From contig JAPLSR010000294.1 of assembly GCA_026398545.1 (NCBI GenBank), positions 1-13,711 of the forward strand: a stretch of DNA of 13,711 nt. Direction: 5' to 3'. A program made the position numbers and the translations under genes. This stretch comes from Candidatus Sumerlaeota bacterium (lineage in GTDB: Bacteria > Sumerlaeota > Sumerlaeia > MWCT01). This document shows, piece after piece, positions 6,892 to 13,345 of the stretch; within the stretch, counting starts at the first letter, position 1; every line of letters begins with the position of its first letter. The notes under the pieces are model-generated. The model searched no databases and had not been told where the DNA came from. It was given only the letters and a program-made list of their open reading frames with translations.

Positions 6892-6978
6892 ATGGGGAGT
6901 GTAATCAAGAAGCGCCGCAAGAAGATTCGCAAGCACAAGGATAAAAAACTTCGCAAGCGTATGAAGTACCGTCGTTAG
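6892..6978 (+). CDS. bS22-type ribosomal mini-protein (AURKAIP1/COX24 domain)
   Basis: A 28-residue, extremely basic protein that begins MGSVIKKRRKKIRK and ends RKRMKYRR. The MGSVIKKRRK start is the hallmark of the bacterial AURKAIP1/COX24-domain proteins. The mycobacterial member is seen in the small ribosomal subunit as bS22, and the mitochondrial homologue is mS38. By homology it should bind rRNA near the decoding region of the 30S subunit. It is slightly shorter than the 30-40 residues common in the family. A strong ribosome site, AAAGGAG (6874-6880), lies 11 bases before the ATG. The stop TAG is followed by a terminator 50 bases on, so it is probably made from its own short transcript. 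The residue match is clear despite the small size. Confidence 0.88.
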   Translation: MGSVIKKRRKKIRKHKDKKLRKRMKYRR

Positions 6979-6998
6979 ATGCGGCTGTTTCAGGCAAC

Positions 6999-7027
6999 TT
7001 GCAAAGATATTGTATTACTCATAGAAT
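6999..7027 (+). promoter_or_regulatory. Possible promoter overlapping the pre-aroA terminator
   Basis: TTGCAA (6999-7004), a 17-base spacer and TAGAAT (7022-7027). The -10 box matches five of six consensus bases. Its start point, near 7034, would fall inside the terminator hairpin, so transcripts from here would lack the full hairpin and could feed aroA. Predicted by eye only. Confidence 0.3.
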
Positions 7028-7071
7028 GCGGCGTCAGGGGCAGAAATTCCCCAAGCGCCGCTTTATTTTAT
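7028..7071 (+). terminator. Intrinsic terminator between bS22 and aroA
   Basis: GCGGCG (7028-7033) pairs with CGCCGC (7056-7061) and GGGG (7037-7040) with CCCC (7049-7052), with a symmetrical TCA/AAG internal loop. The T-rich tail TTTATTTTAT (7062-7071) follows. It lies 50 bases after the bS22 stop and 22 bases before the aroA start. It may end the bS22 transcript or act as an attenuator in the aroA leader. Confidence 0.7.
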
Positions 7072-7092
7072 AAGCGTTTTTCAGGAAGTCTC

Positions 7093-8385
7093 ATGAAGGT
7101 TCGGGTTTATCCATGTCACCGCCTTGAGGGAAGACTCACGGCACAACCCTCAAAGAATTACACCACGCGCTACCTTCTGGCGGCGGCGCTGTCGGAGGGT
7201 GAGAGCATTGTCCGGCGTCCCGCACGAAGCGATGATACTGCGGCGCTCATATCATGTCTGTGCGCCCTCGGGGCTGAAATCAAGGAGACGGGCGATGGTT
7301 TCATCATCCGGGGTTTTGGATGTCATCCGAAAAATCCGGGAACACTCAACCCGGGCAATGCGGGGACGGTTCTTCGCCTCCTGCTTGGCACCGCCTCACT
7401 TCTCCCTGAAGTTCGATTCATAACAGACTATCCCGACTCGCTCGGCAGGCGACCGAATCAGGACCTGCTGGATGCCCTTTCATACCTTGGTGTAAGAAGT
7501 AAGTCAGAGGAGGGGCGGCTCCCCATCACACTTCAGGGCGGCAGACTGCATGGGGGAGAAGTATTTGTCTCCGGCGAGAAGAGCTCCCAGTATCTCAGCT
7601 CAATTCTCTTTCTTGCGCCGCTCATCGGCGAAGCGGTTGAGATTCATGTGACCGGCGGGCTGAAGTCCGGCGCGGCGGTGCTGACAACGCTTGATGTGAT
7701 GCGAGAGGCGGGCATCAGTGTGGAGGCGTCCCCTGATATGGTTCATTTCAAAGTTCGCGGCGGACAGGAGTATCGACCCGGGACGTATGTTGTAAATGGG
7801 GACTGGCCAGGTTCGGCGGCGATTCTTGCCGCCGCCGCAGTGTGTCCGGAGTCCAATGCTATTGTGGAAGGGCTGAGTGAGGACAGACAGGGGGAGCGGG
7901 CGATTGTGCAGGTCCTTTCTAACATGGGGGCGGACATTTTATTTGAAAATGGACAAGTTCAAGTCAGGGGAGGGCGACCTATACGCGGTATTGAATTTGA
8001 CGGCGACAGGGCGACGGATGCCGTTCTTGCAATGGTGGGCGCAGCGTGTTTTGCCCGTGGGAGGTCGCGCTTTTATAATGTGGAGAACCTGCGCATTAAG
8101 GAGTGTGACAGGATTAGCGAATCGCTTAAGGAACTTTCACGTCTTGGAGTTACGGGTTTCGAAAAGCGCGATGAGATTATTATAGATGGCAACCCCGACG
8201 GTTATGAGGGCGGGTGCGATGTAAATGGGCACAGCGACCATCGCGTGATTATGCTTTTGACCATTTGGGGACTGCGGACACAGAAAGGCATTACCATATA
8301 CGGCGCTGAGCATATTGGCAAGTCCTATCCGGATTTTTTCAAGCACTTAGAGATGCTGGGCGCGCACTTTGATTTCCTGGAATAG
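7093..8385 (+). CDS. aroA: 3-phosphoshikimate 1-carboxyvinyltransferase (EPSP synthase)
   Basis: A 430-residue cytoplasmic enzyme that transfers the enolpyruvyl group of phosphoenolpyruvate to shikimate 3-phosphate, giving EPSP on the way to chorismate. Visible motifs are PSKNYTTRYLL with substrate lysine K21, GNAGT (88-92) of the phosphoenolpyruvate site, SLGRRP (116-121), EKSSQYLSS (162-170), TDAVLAM with likely catalytic D309, KECDR with E337 (336-340), DHR (382-384) and KSYPDFF (410-416). Length is typical. I chose ATG 7093 because AGGAAG (7083-7088) precedes it and homology begins there. The reading frame also runs back to an ATG at 6979, but that extension is unlike the family and crosses a terminator. 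The Shine-Dalgarno of the next gene overlaps this stop, so aroA and the DAHP synthase gene form an operon. Confidence 0.95.
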   Translation: MKVRVYPCHRLEGRLTAQPSKNYTTRYLLAAALSEGESIVRRPARSDDTAALISCLCALGAEIKETGDGFIIRGFGCHPKNPGTLNPGNAGTVLRLLLGTASLLPEVRFITDYPDSLGRRPNQDLLDALSYLGVRSKSEEGRLPITLQGGRLHGGEVFVSGEKSSQYLSSILFLAPLIGEAVEIHVTGGLKSGAAVLTTLDVMREAGISVEASPDMVHFKVRGGQEYRPGTYVVNGDWPGSAAILAAAAVCPESNAIVEGLSEDRQGERAIVQVLSNMGADILFENGQVQVRGGRPIRGIEFDGDRATDAVLAMVGAACFARGRSRFYNVENLRIKECDRISESLKELSRLGVTGFEKRDEIIIDGNPDGYEGGCDVNGHSDHRVIMLLTIWGLRTQKGITIYGAEHIGKSYPDFFKHLEMLGAHFDFLE

Positions 8386-8390
8386 GAGGT
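8384..8390 (+). promoter_or_regulatory. Ribosome site that fixes the DAHP synthase start
   Basis: AGGAGGT is a near-perfect Shine-Dalgarno that begins within the aroA stop codon and lies 11 bases before ATG 8402. It favours that start over the in-frame ATG at 8369, which lies inside aroA. Confidence 0.8.
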
Positions 8391-8401
8391 TCTCTGTTAA
8401 T

Positions 8402-9415
8402 ATGATTATTGTTATGAAAAAGGGGGCAACAGAGGAGGAACTATCAGTAGTTTGCCGGACAATTGAGGCGTTGGGCTACAAACCACATATTATACGCGGT
8501 GTGGAGCGAATAGTGGTCGGGGCTGTGGGGCATGAAGACAAAACGCCATTACAGGTGCTGGAGCAGACGGCGGGCGTGGAGGCGGTCATCCCGATTCTCA
8601 AACCCTGGAAGCTGGTCAGCAGGGAACTCAAGCCCGAAAAAACCATTGTGGATGTGGATGGCGTCAAAATCGGCGGCGAGGAAATCATTGTCATAGCCGG
8701 TCCATGTTCCGTAGAATCCGAGGAGCAGATTATGGAGACGGCGCAGGCAGTGAAGTCGGCGGGCGCCAAAATCCTTCGCGGCGGCGTATTTAAACCACGC
8801 ACTTCACCCTATGCCTTCCAGGGACTCGAAATTACGGGTTTAAAGCTGCTCGCCAAGGCGCGGAAAGCCACGGGACTCAAAATCGTGACAGAAATCATGT
8901 CGCCCGGCGAGATTGACATCATCTGTGAGTATTCAGACATGATACAGATTGGCGCAAGAAACTGTCAGAATTATTCCCTTCTGAAGCGGGTGGGGCAGAC
9001 ACGTCTTCCCATCCTAATCAAGCGAGGCATGGCAACCACCGTGAAGGAGTTCCTCATGTCCGCGGAATATATCATGTCGCAGGGAAATTACCAGGTTGTT
9101 TTGTGTGAGAGAGGCATCCGCACCTTTGAGGATTCCACGCGCTTCACCCTTGACCTGAACTGCATTCCCGTCTTGAATGAGATGACCCACCTGCCCGTGA
9201 TTGTTGACCCCAGCCATGGCACAGGCAACTGGAGGTATGTTACGCCGATGGGACGTGCAGCCATTGCCGCCGGTGCGGACGGCTTGATGGTAGAGGTGCA
9301 TCCCAACCCGCGCGAGGCATTCTCCGATGGTCCCCAGTCGTTGAAACCCGAAACGTTTTTGGAATTCATGAATGAAGTCCGGAAAGTTGCGGTTGCCATG
9401 GGACGAGAGTTGTGA
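8402..9415 (+). CDS. aroF: 3-deoxy-7-phosphoheptulonate (DAHP) synthase, type I-beta
   Basis: A 337-residue metal-dependent enzyme that joins phosphoenolpyruvate and erythrose 4-phosphate, the first step of the shikimate pathway. Residues 1-70 form the ferredoxin-like regulatory domain (MIIVMKKGATEEELSVV) that in Thermotoga maritima mediates inhibition by tyrosine and phenylalanine; the same control is likely here. The barrel carries IAGPCSVES (98-106), RGGVFKPRTSPYAFQG (126-141), QIGARN (182-187), LIKRGM (205-210) and VDPSHGTG (268-275). The four metal ligands fall at C102, H272, E298 and D309, which as I recall are the T. maritima positions. The name aroF is the common label for this family; other annotators use aroG or aroA(G). 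It follows aroA by 16 bases. Chorismate mutase is not fused. Confidence 0.95.
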   Translation: MIIVMKKGATEEELSVVCRTIEALGYKPHIIRGVERIVVGAVGHEDKTPLQVLEQTAGVEAVIPILKPWKLVSRELKPEKTIVDVDGVKIGGEEIIVIAGPCSVESEEQIMETAQAVKSAGAKILRGGVFKPRTSPYAFQGLEITGLKLLAKARKATGLKIVTEIMSPGEIDIICEYSDMIQIGARNCQNYSLLKRVGQTRLPILIKRGMATTVKEFLMSAEYIMSQGNYQVVLCERGIRTFEDSTRFTLDLNCIPVLNEMTHLPVIVDPSHGTGNWRYVTPMGRAAIAAGADGLMVEVHPNPREAFSDGPQSLKPETFLEFMNEVRKVAVAMGREL

Positions 9416-9458
9416 AATATTTTGTGTATTGGGGAAAAAGAAGCGGCTGAATATTTCA
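9413..9458. repeat. Inverted repeat at the end of the aroA operon
   Basis: TGAAATATT (9413-9421), which includes the DAHP synthase stop, and AATATTTCA (9450-9458) are perfect 9-bp inverted copies 28 bases apart. They sit between convergent genes and could form a weak, AT-rich two-way terminator with the adjacent AAGG/CCTTT. The evidence for termination is thin. Confidence 0.35.
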
Positions 9459-9474
9459 AGGGCCAAGACCTTTA

Positions 9475-10167
9475 TTAAACTGATTTCTGCAGGGAATTGT
9501 TTGATTCATGTCGCCTGCTCCATATATGAAACAGAACGCCGATGCCCAAAAGTGCTATTAATTGTGGGATAACAACGGGGACTTCGCGCAATAAATATTC
9601 AGTAATGCGTATGGCAACCGCTATAGAAACGGCGCCGATCTCGAAAAAGATAAAGATGGATAACGCTCTGTAATTCTGAAACGCCCTAACCATCCACAAA
9701 CTCAGAGTCCCCAAAATAATCAAATGCGGCAATGAGAGGATGTAGTAAATAGTTTGAGGGCTGGAACTTGGCATCAATCCCACGAACATCTGAAAAAGCA
9801 GTGAAGGCCCATACCAGAGGTAACATCCGATAAATCTCAGGAAGCAGAAAACCGCGATGGCGCCATAGACTATTTTCAATATGCCGGTGGATGAAGTAGT
9901 GCAAGAGCCTTCATGGCAGGAAACCGCAGAACAGCGATTGAGGATTATATAAAGAAGCCATGTCAGCCCGCTGACTATTGCATAAACAACCGACCATGAT
10001 GAGTAAACTGTGATATAGAAAATTGTGCGATACGGTTGTGATACTTTGATAAGATGGAGAGAGTGTATCCATTGCACACATGCCTGCATCAGAATGGCGA
10101 CTATTATGGATATCAATGTACCGCTTACAATCCTTGCGATATTTCGACCGGTATTTCTTTGAGCCAT
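9475..10167 (-). CDS. Orphan multi-pass membrane protein, function unknown
   Basis: A 230-residue protein with about six hydrophobic segments (roughly residues 10-30, 46-72, 95-115, 120-150, 150-170 and 172-215), so an integral inner-membrane protein. A loop near 78-92 has three cysteines and a histidine (CSAVSCHEGSC), the only notable polar cluster. I recognise no family or catalytic motif. It sits on the minus strand opposite the aroA operon, with no partner gene on its own strand, and its flanks contain intergenic repeats, which suggests an accessory or recently acquired gene. GAGAGGG on the minus strand, about five bases before the ATG, can serve as ribosome site. It could be a small transporter or sensor, but nothing in the sequence decides this. 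Confidence 0.65.
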   Translation of the reverse strand: MAQRNTGRNIARIVSGTLISIIVAILMQACVQWIHSLHLIKVSQPYRTIFYITVYSSWSVVYAIVSGLTWLLYIILNRCSAVSCHEGSCTTSSTGILKIVYGAIAVFCFLRFIGCYLWYGPSLLFQMFVGLMPSSSPQTIYYILSLPHLIILGTLSLWMVRAFQNYRALSIFIFFEIGAVSIAVAIRITEYLLREVPVVIPQLIALLGIGVLFHIWSRRHESNNSLQKSV

Positions 10168-10467
10168 CGCATCCCTCTCTTAATTTTCAAACAGATACGG
10201 GGTCTTTGATGAATTATTTTTCCGCAACCGTTTCAATTGGTCAAGTTGTATACACAAACGTTATCGCAAAACACAGGCTTAAATCTTATAAAGTAAACAA
10301 ACTGGTATCAACAACTTTTTTATCCACCAAGAAAAATTTTTATCTCTTTGACTCTGCGCCTCTGTGAGAGATCTATTAAATATAACCAGAAAATCATTAA
10401 GATATAATTTCAATCGGACGCACCTCACATGGAGGTTCAATGTAATCCAATAGTCTGATTGATCTGT
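10168..10467. other. AT-rich region without a convincing gene
   Basis: These 300 bases lie between the DUF6602-like gene and the membrane protein gene. They contain one CACAGAG-type repeat arm (listed separately) and a small ACCTC/GAGGT hairpin at 10422-10436 that could weakly end transcription from the DUF6602-like gene. Short open frames here look like chance. Confidence 0.55.
10342..10373. repeat. Solo CACAGAG-type repeat arm
   Basis: Read on the minus strand this shows CACAGAG, GCAGAG and AAAGAG at 8-9 base spacing, matching one arm of the inverted repeat at 6669-6730. It is framed by ATCTCT (10342-10347) and AGAGAT (10367-10372). It appears to be a second, degenerate copy of the same family. 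Confidence 0.6.
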
Positions 10468-11220
10468 TTATTTTCTATTATTTCGTGCACGCGTTGCTAT
10501 AAGATGAGTTTCCATGCTATCAATTGGATACCAGATATTTTCCGCTCGCTCAACAGCATGAGGATACAGAGATTCGATGATGTTGTGAATGAAGTATCCT
10601 GGAGCCAATCCCGGCAAATCGTAAGCGTGCCATGTGTTATATGGTTGATTCGATATATTTCTCGGTTCAGAATCCCAGAAACGATAAAACTGATTATCTC
10701 CGAATGATAAAGATCGAATCTCATAGGCTCCATATATATTCCCATTGGTCTCAAGCAGAAGATCCAGTACTATATCCGGACTTGTATTAGTGGGTTCATA
10801 ACAGAACAAACCTAAGAAGGGCTGGGGATGTATGGGGCGATGTATAAGCAATTTCGAAATGGTATTTAGTTTCTGAAGGGATTGCCGCAGTCTCGACGTG
10901 TCCAAAGATGTCTTAACCTCGATTACAGCCCTGACGCAATCTGGAGTTGCAATCACAAAATCACCGTCACGGAAAAGAACTGGCGCTGTGTCGCTCTATA
11001 TGATGATGTCGATTTGCGTGCTTGGGCCATCAGAGGTAATGATAAAACCGGATCCAACTGATATAGAAGGTGGTAAATAGCGGCGAAGGACTGAGCGAAG
11101 GATGCTTTCCTTCCACGCGCCATCTGATGGCCAGTGAGCATCACCAATCATGTTTCTGATTCTATTTTGAACCGAACGTAATTCAGCGGAAAGGTCCCGG
11201 AAATATGCGGTCATATCCAT
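10468..11220 (-). pseudogene. DUF6602-like nuclease-fold gene with in-frame amber stop
   Basis: One continuous frame of 251 codons is broken by a single TAG at 10996-10998, at codon 75. Before it lies a 74-residue part ending STQIDIII. After it the same frame continues SDTAPVLFRDGDFV and then VRAVIEVKTSL. This matches the DUF6602 pattern as I remember it, in which IDIIIYD is followed by a strand with EVK. The stop sits where a tyrosine (TAT or TAC) is expected. D71 of QIDIII with E and K of IEVKT resembles a PD-(D/E)XK nuclease core. There is no frameshift and both halves look well preserved, so the mutation is recent, a base error in the assembly, or occasionally read through. An internal ATG at 10956 could restart the C-terminal part. 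No ribosome site is obvious. The family has no settled role; a nucleic-acid-targeting or defence-type function is inference. Confidence 0.7.
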
Positions 11221-11247
11221 GGTTAAACTTTATCTATAATCTTTTAG

Positions 11248-11266
11248 GATGGCAACTATTGCCAGC
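11248..11266. repeat. TGGCAA-N3-TTGCCA palindrome, possible operator
   Basis: TGGCAA (11250-11255) and TTGCCA (11259-11264) are perfect inverted copies around CTA, with outer GG/CC pairs extending it to 19 bases. It lies 28 bases before the start of the DUF6602-like gene on the minus strand, where an operator would be expected. No T-run follows. Confidence 0.4.
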
Positions 11267-11350
11267 CAAGACAGCGTTAAGTCTTAAAAAGTTATGGGTG
11301 GGGAGTCAATGACATTTTGGGAGGAATCCGCGGGTTGCAGGAATTATTTG

Positions 11351-11426
11351 AAACCGTAGATGCACGCCGATAAACGCCGATTGTGTATTCTTTTTCGTCT
11401 GCGCGGCTGTGCGAAATCTGTGGATT
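11351..11426. repeat. CGCAGAT-type imperfect inverted repeat
   Basis: The left arm (ACCGTAGAT, then ACGCCGAT twice at 11364 and 11374, 10 bases apart) and the reverse complement of the right arm (11396-11426, ATCCACAGATT then GCAC, CGCAGACG) share the same layout. From memory this is the widespread intergenic motif with consensus near ACCGCAGATNNACGCAGAT. It lies just beyond the eno terminator. Confidence 0.65.
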
Positions 11427-11439
11427 ATGTGAATGGAAA

Positions 11440-11484
11440 CAAAGCATAAAAATTCGAGGGAGAGGATTGCGTCCTCTCCCTCGA
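11440..11484 (-). terminator. Strong intrinsic terminator of eno
   Basis: A perfect 13-bp stem, TCGAGGGAGAGGA (11454-11466) with TCCTCTCCCTCGA (11472-11484), has a 5-base loop. On the minus strand ATTTTTATGC follows directly. It begins 26 bases after the eno stop and should end the xseB-eno transcript. Confidence 0.88.
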
Positions 11485-11509
11485 TGTGGCGAACGTTAAA
11501 TTATGCACA

Positions 11510-12820
11510 TTACCCGCCGAAGGAGGGCAGATTGTAGAATGCCTTTTTCTGAGGATATTCCGCCACCTTGTCCAGTTCTTCCTCAATGCGGATAAGTTGA
11601 TTGTATTTGGCGATGCGGTCTGTGCGGCACACGGAGCCGGTCTTGATCTGCCCCGCATTCGTGGCGACCACAAGGTCGGCAATGGTGGAATCCTCCGTCT
11701 CGCCGCTGCGATGGGATACGACCGCCGTGAAGCCAGCCCGCTTCGCCATCTCGATGCAGTCTAAGGTTTCGGTGACAGTTCCAATCTGGTTAAGTTTGAT
11801 GAGAATGGAGTTGGTCGCCTTTTCGGCAATGCCGCGCTTCAGGCGCTTGGTATTGGTGACATAAAGGTCATCGCCCACAATCTGGATTTTGTCACCCAGC
11901 GCCTGACGCATCTTTTTAAACCCTTCCCAGTCCTCCTCCGCAAGACCATCCTCGATAGAGATGATGGGATATTTATCCACCAGTTTGATGTAAAAATCAA
12001 TCATGGCATCTGAATCATTTTCGGCTTCCTTTTCCGCCCTCAGGATATAAAGTTTTTTCTTTTCGTCATAAAATGAGGTGGCGGCAGGGTCGAGACAGAT
12101 AAAGACCTCTTTGCCGGGCTTGTATCCCGCCTTGTCAATCGCCTGTATGATGACATCAAGCGCCTCCGTGTTAGACTTTAGATTTGGCGCAAATCCCCCC
12201 TCATCGCCGACGCCGGTGCTGAGTCCCTTATCTTTCAGGATTTTCTTCAGGGTATGAAAGATTTCCGCCGCCCAGCGGATAGCCTCCTTGAAATTCGGCG
12301 CCATGACAGGCATAATCATGAATTCCTGGATGTCCACATTGTTATCCGCATGCGCACCGCCATTCATGATATTGAGCATGGGGATGGGAAGGGTTTTGGC
12401 ATTGACCCCGCCAAGATACTGGTAAAGCGGGAGTCCAAGTGCATCTGCGGCGGCGCGGGCAATTGCCATCGAAACACCGAGGATGGCATTGGCGCCCAGT
12501 TTTTCCTTGTTTTCCGTGCCGTCAAGTTCCTGAAGCATCCTGTCAATGTGCGACTGTTCCGTGGCATCATACGTGCCATCGCTGAGTTCGTTGGCAATGA
12601 TGTTATTAACATTTTCCACAGCCTTAGTCACACCTTTACCCATGTAACGCTTCTTGTCGCCATCTCGCAGTTCCAACGCCTCGTGGACACCGGTTGATGC
12701 CCCGGAAGGCACACAGGCGCGCCCGAATCCCCCGCTCTCGAGCAGACATTCCACCTCAATTGTGGGATTTCCACGTGAATCAAGAATTTCACGCGCAAAG
12801 ATGTCGCTGATAGTCGTCAT
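11510..12820 (-). CDS. eno: Enolase (phosphopyruvate hydratase)
   Basis: A 436-residue cytoplasmic glycolytic enzyme that interconverts 2-phosphoglycerate and phosphoenolpyruvate, so it supplies the substrate used by both aroA and DAHP synthase. Family motifs in order are DIFAREILDSRGNPT at the N-terminus, mobile loop PSGASTG, NGGAHADNN, GDEGGFAP with the catalytic glutamates, LDPAATSFYD, SIEDGLAEEDW and VGDDLYVTN with magnesium ligands, LIKLNQIGT with the catalytic lysine, and SHRSGETED. Length is standard. The metal-ligand aspartate of LDPAATSF is kept. A clear AGGAGG lies about 10 bases before the ATG. It is downstream of xseB with a 101-base gap holding a small hairpin, and it ends at a strong terminator. 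The identification is secure. Confidence 0.98.
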   Translation of the reverse strand: MTTISDIFAREILDSRGNPTIEVECLLESGGFGRACVPSGASTGVHEALELRDGDKKRYMGKGVTKAVENVNNIIANELSDGTYDATEQSHIDRMLQELDGTENKEKLGANAILGVSMAIARAAADALGLPLYQYLGGVNAKTLPIPMLNIMNGGAHADNNVDIQEFMIMPVMAPNFKEAIRWAAEIFHTLKKILKDKGLSTGVGDEGGFAPNLKSNTEALDVIIQAIDKAGYKPGKEVFICLDPAATSFYDEKKKLYILRAEKEAENDSDAMIDFYIKLVDKYPIISIEDGLAEEDWEGFKKMRQALGDKIQIVGDDLYVTNTKRLKRGIAEKATNSILIKLNQIGTVTETLDCIEMAKRAGFTAVVSHRSGETEDSTIADLVVATNAGQIKTGSVCRTDRIAKYNQLIRIEEELDKVAEYPQKKAFYNLPSFGG

Positions 12821-12849
12821 GTTTCCTCATCCTCCTCATAAATTTGTTT

Positions 12850-12875
12850 TAAATCCGCAGATTTTGCAGGATTTA
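12850..12875. repeat. Small hairpin between xseB and eno
   Basis: TAAATCC (12850-12856) pairs with GGATTTA (12869-12875) and GCA (12857-12859) with TGC (12865-12867), with one bulged A and a 5-base loop. No T-run follows on the minus strand, so it is not a clear terminator. The CCGCAGAT core resembles the repeat at 11351-11426. Confidence 0.45.
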
Positions 12876-12921
12876 ATGATACTGACTCCCGGGGCTGTTG
12901 CGCTATCCACGGATGGCACAA

Positions 12922-13188
12922 TCACCTGTCCGAATCGTCCTTAGGTTTAAAATCCTCAAGTGTGATGTTGCCCTCTTCATCCTCCAGAATCTTCTGCACC
13001 TTTTGCTCAAGACCGGTGAGTTCCTTATTACAGAGCCGTCCCAGATTTTTTCCCTCCTGGAAGAGGGCGAGAGCCTTTTGCAGGGGTGGATTTCCCTCCT
13101 CTAATTCCTGCACGATTTCCTCAAGACGCTTGAGGGCTTTTTCAAAATTCAACTGTTTAGATTTTTTCTCGCTTGAATTTTCAGGCAT
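12922..13188 (-). CDS. xseB: Exodeoxyribonuclease VII small subunit
   Basis: An 88-residue, highly charged helical protein that binds the XseA catalytic subunit to form exonuclease VII, which degrades single-stranded DNA to oligonucleotides during repair. The core NFEKALKRLEEIVQELEEG (residues 14-32), followed by PLQKALALFQEGKNL, is the family hallmark of two antiparallel helices. The N-terminal 12 residues and the acidic C-terminal tail are variable in the family. xseA is not next to it, which is unusual because the pair is often adjacent. It is the first gene of a likely xseB-eno unit, and AGGA lies a few bases before the ATG. Confidence 0.93.
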   Translation of the reverse strand: MPENSSEKKSKQLNFEKALKRLEEIVQELEEGNPPLQKALALFQEGKNLGRLCNKELTGLEQKVQKILEDEEGNITLEDFKPKDDSDR

Positions 13189-13218
13189 TTCATCCTGCCA
13201 TCCAATAAATTCCTCTCT

Positions 13219-13247
13219 TATTTATGGTTGACATACAGCGGTGTCAA
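13219..13247 (-). promoter_or_regulatory. Divergent promoter palindrome before xseB
   Basis: TTGACA (13228-13233) and TGTCAA (13242-13247) are perfect inverted copies eight bases apart. On the minus strand the TTGACA at 13247-13242 has a full-consensus -35, and TAAATA (13224-13219) lies 17 bases on, suiting xseB. On the plus strand the other TTGACA has no good -10. The palindrome could also be an operator controlling both directions. Confidence 0.4.
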
Positions 13248-13345
13248 TCCTTTTCATGCCTGAATAAGACTTTTTTATGGAACATTTTCACCGCAGACGA
13301 CACTAATTGTTTATGGATAAAGTGTGGGGTTCAGGGGGTGATATC

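Noticed and set aside
6979..7092. N-terminal extension of AroA by 38 residues
   Set aside because: It has no resemblance to EPSP synthases, crosses an intrinsic terminator, and lacks a ribosome site; the start at 7093 has one.
8369..8401. Earlier DAHP synthase start inside aroA
   Set aside because: AGGAGGT points to ATG 8402, and the metal ligands fall on the positions I recall for Thermotoga maritima only with that start.
10996..10998. Amber codon reassigned to an amino acid (for example pyrrolysine)
   Set aside because: TAG ends three intact genes in the same window and no suppressor tRNA or pyl gene is visible; local read-through remains possible.
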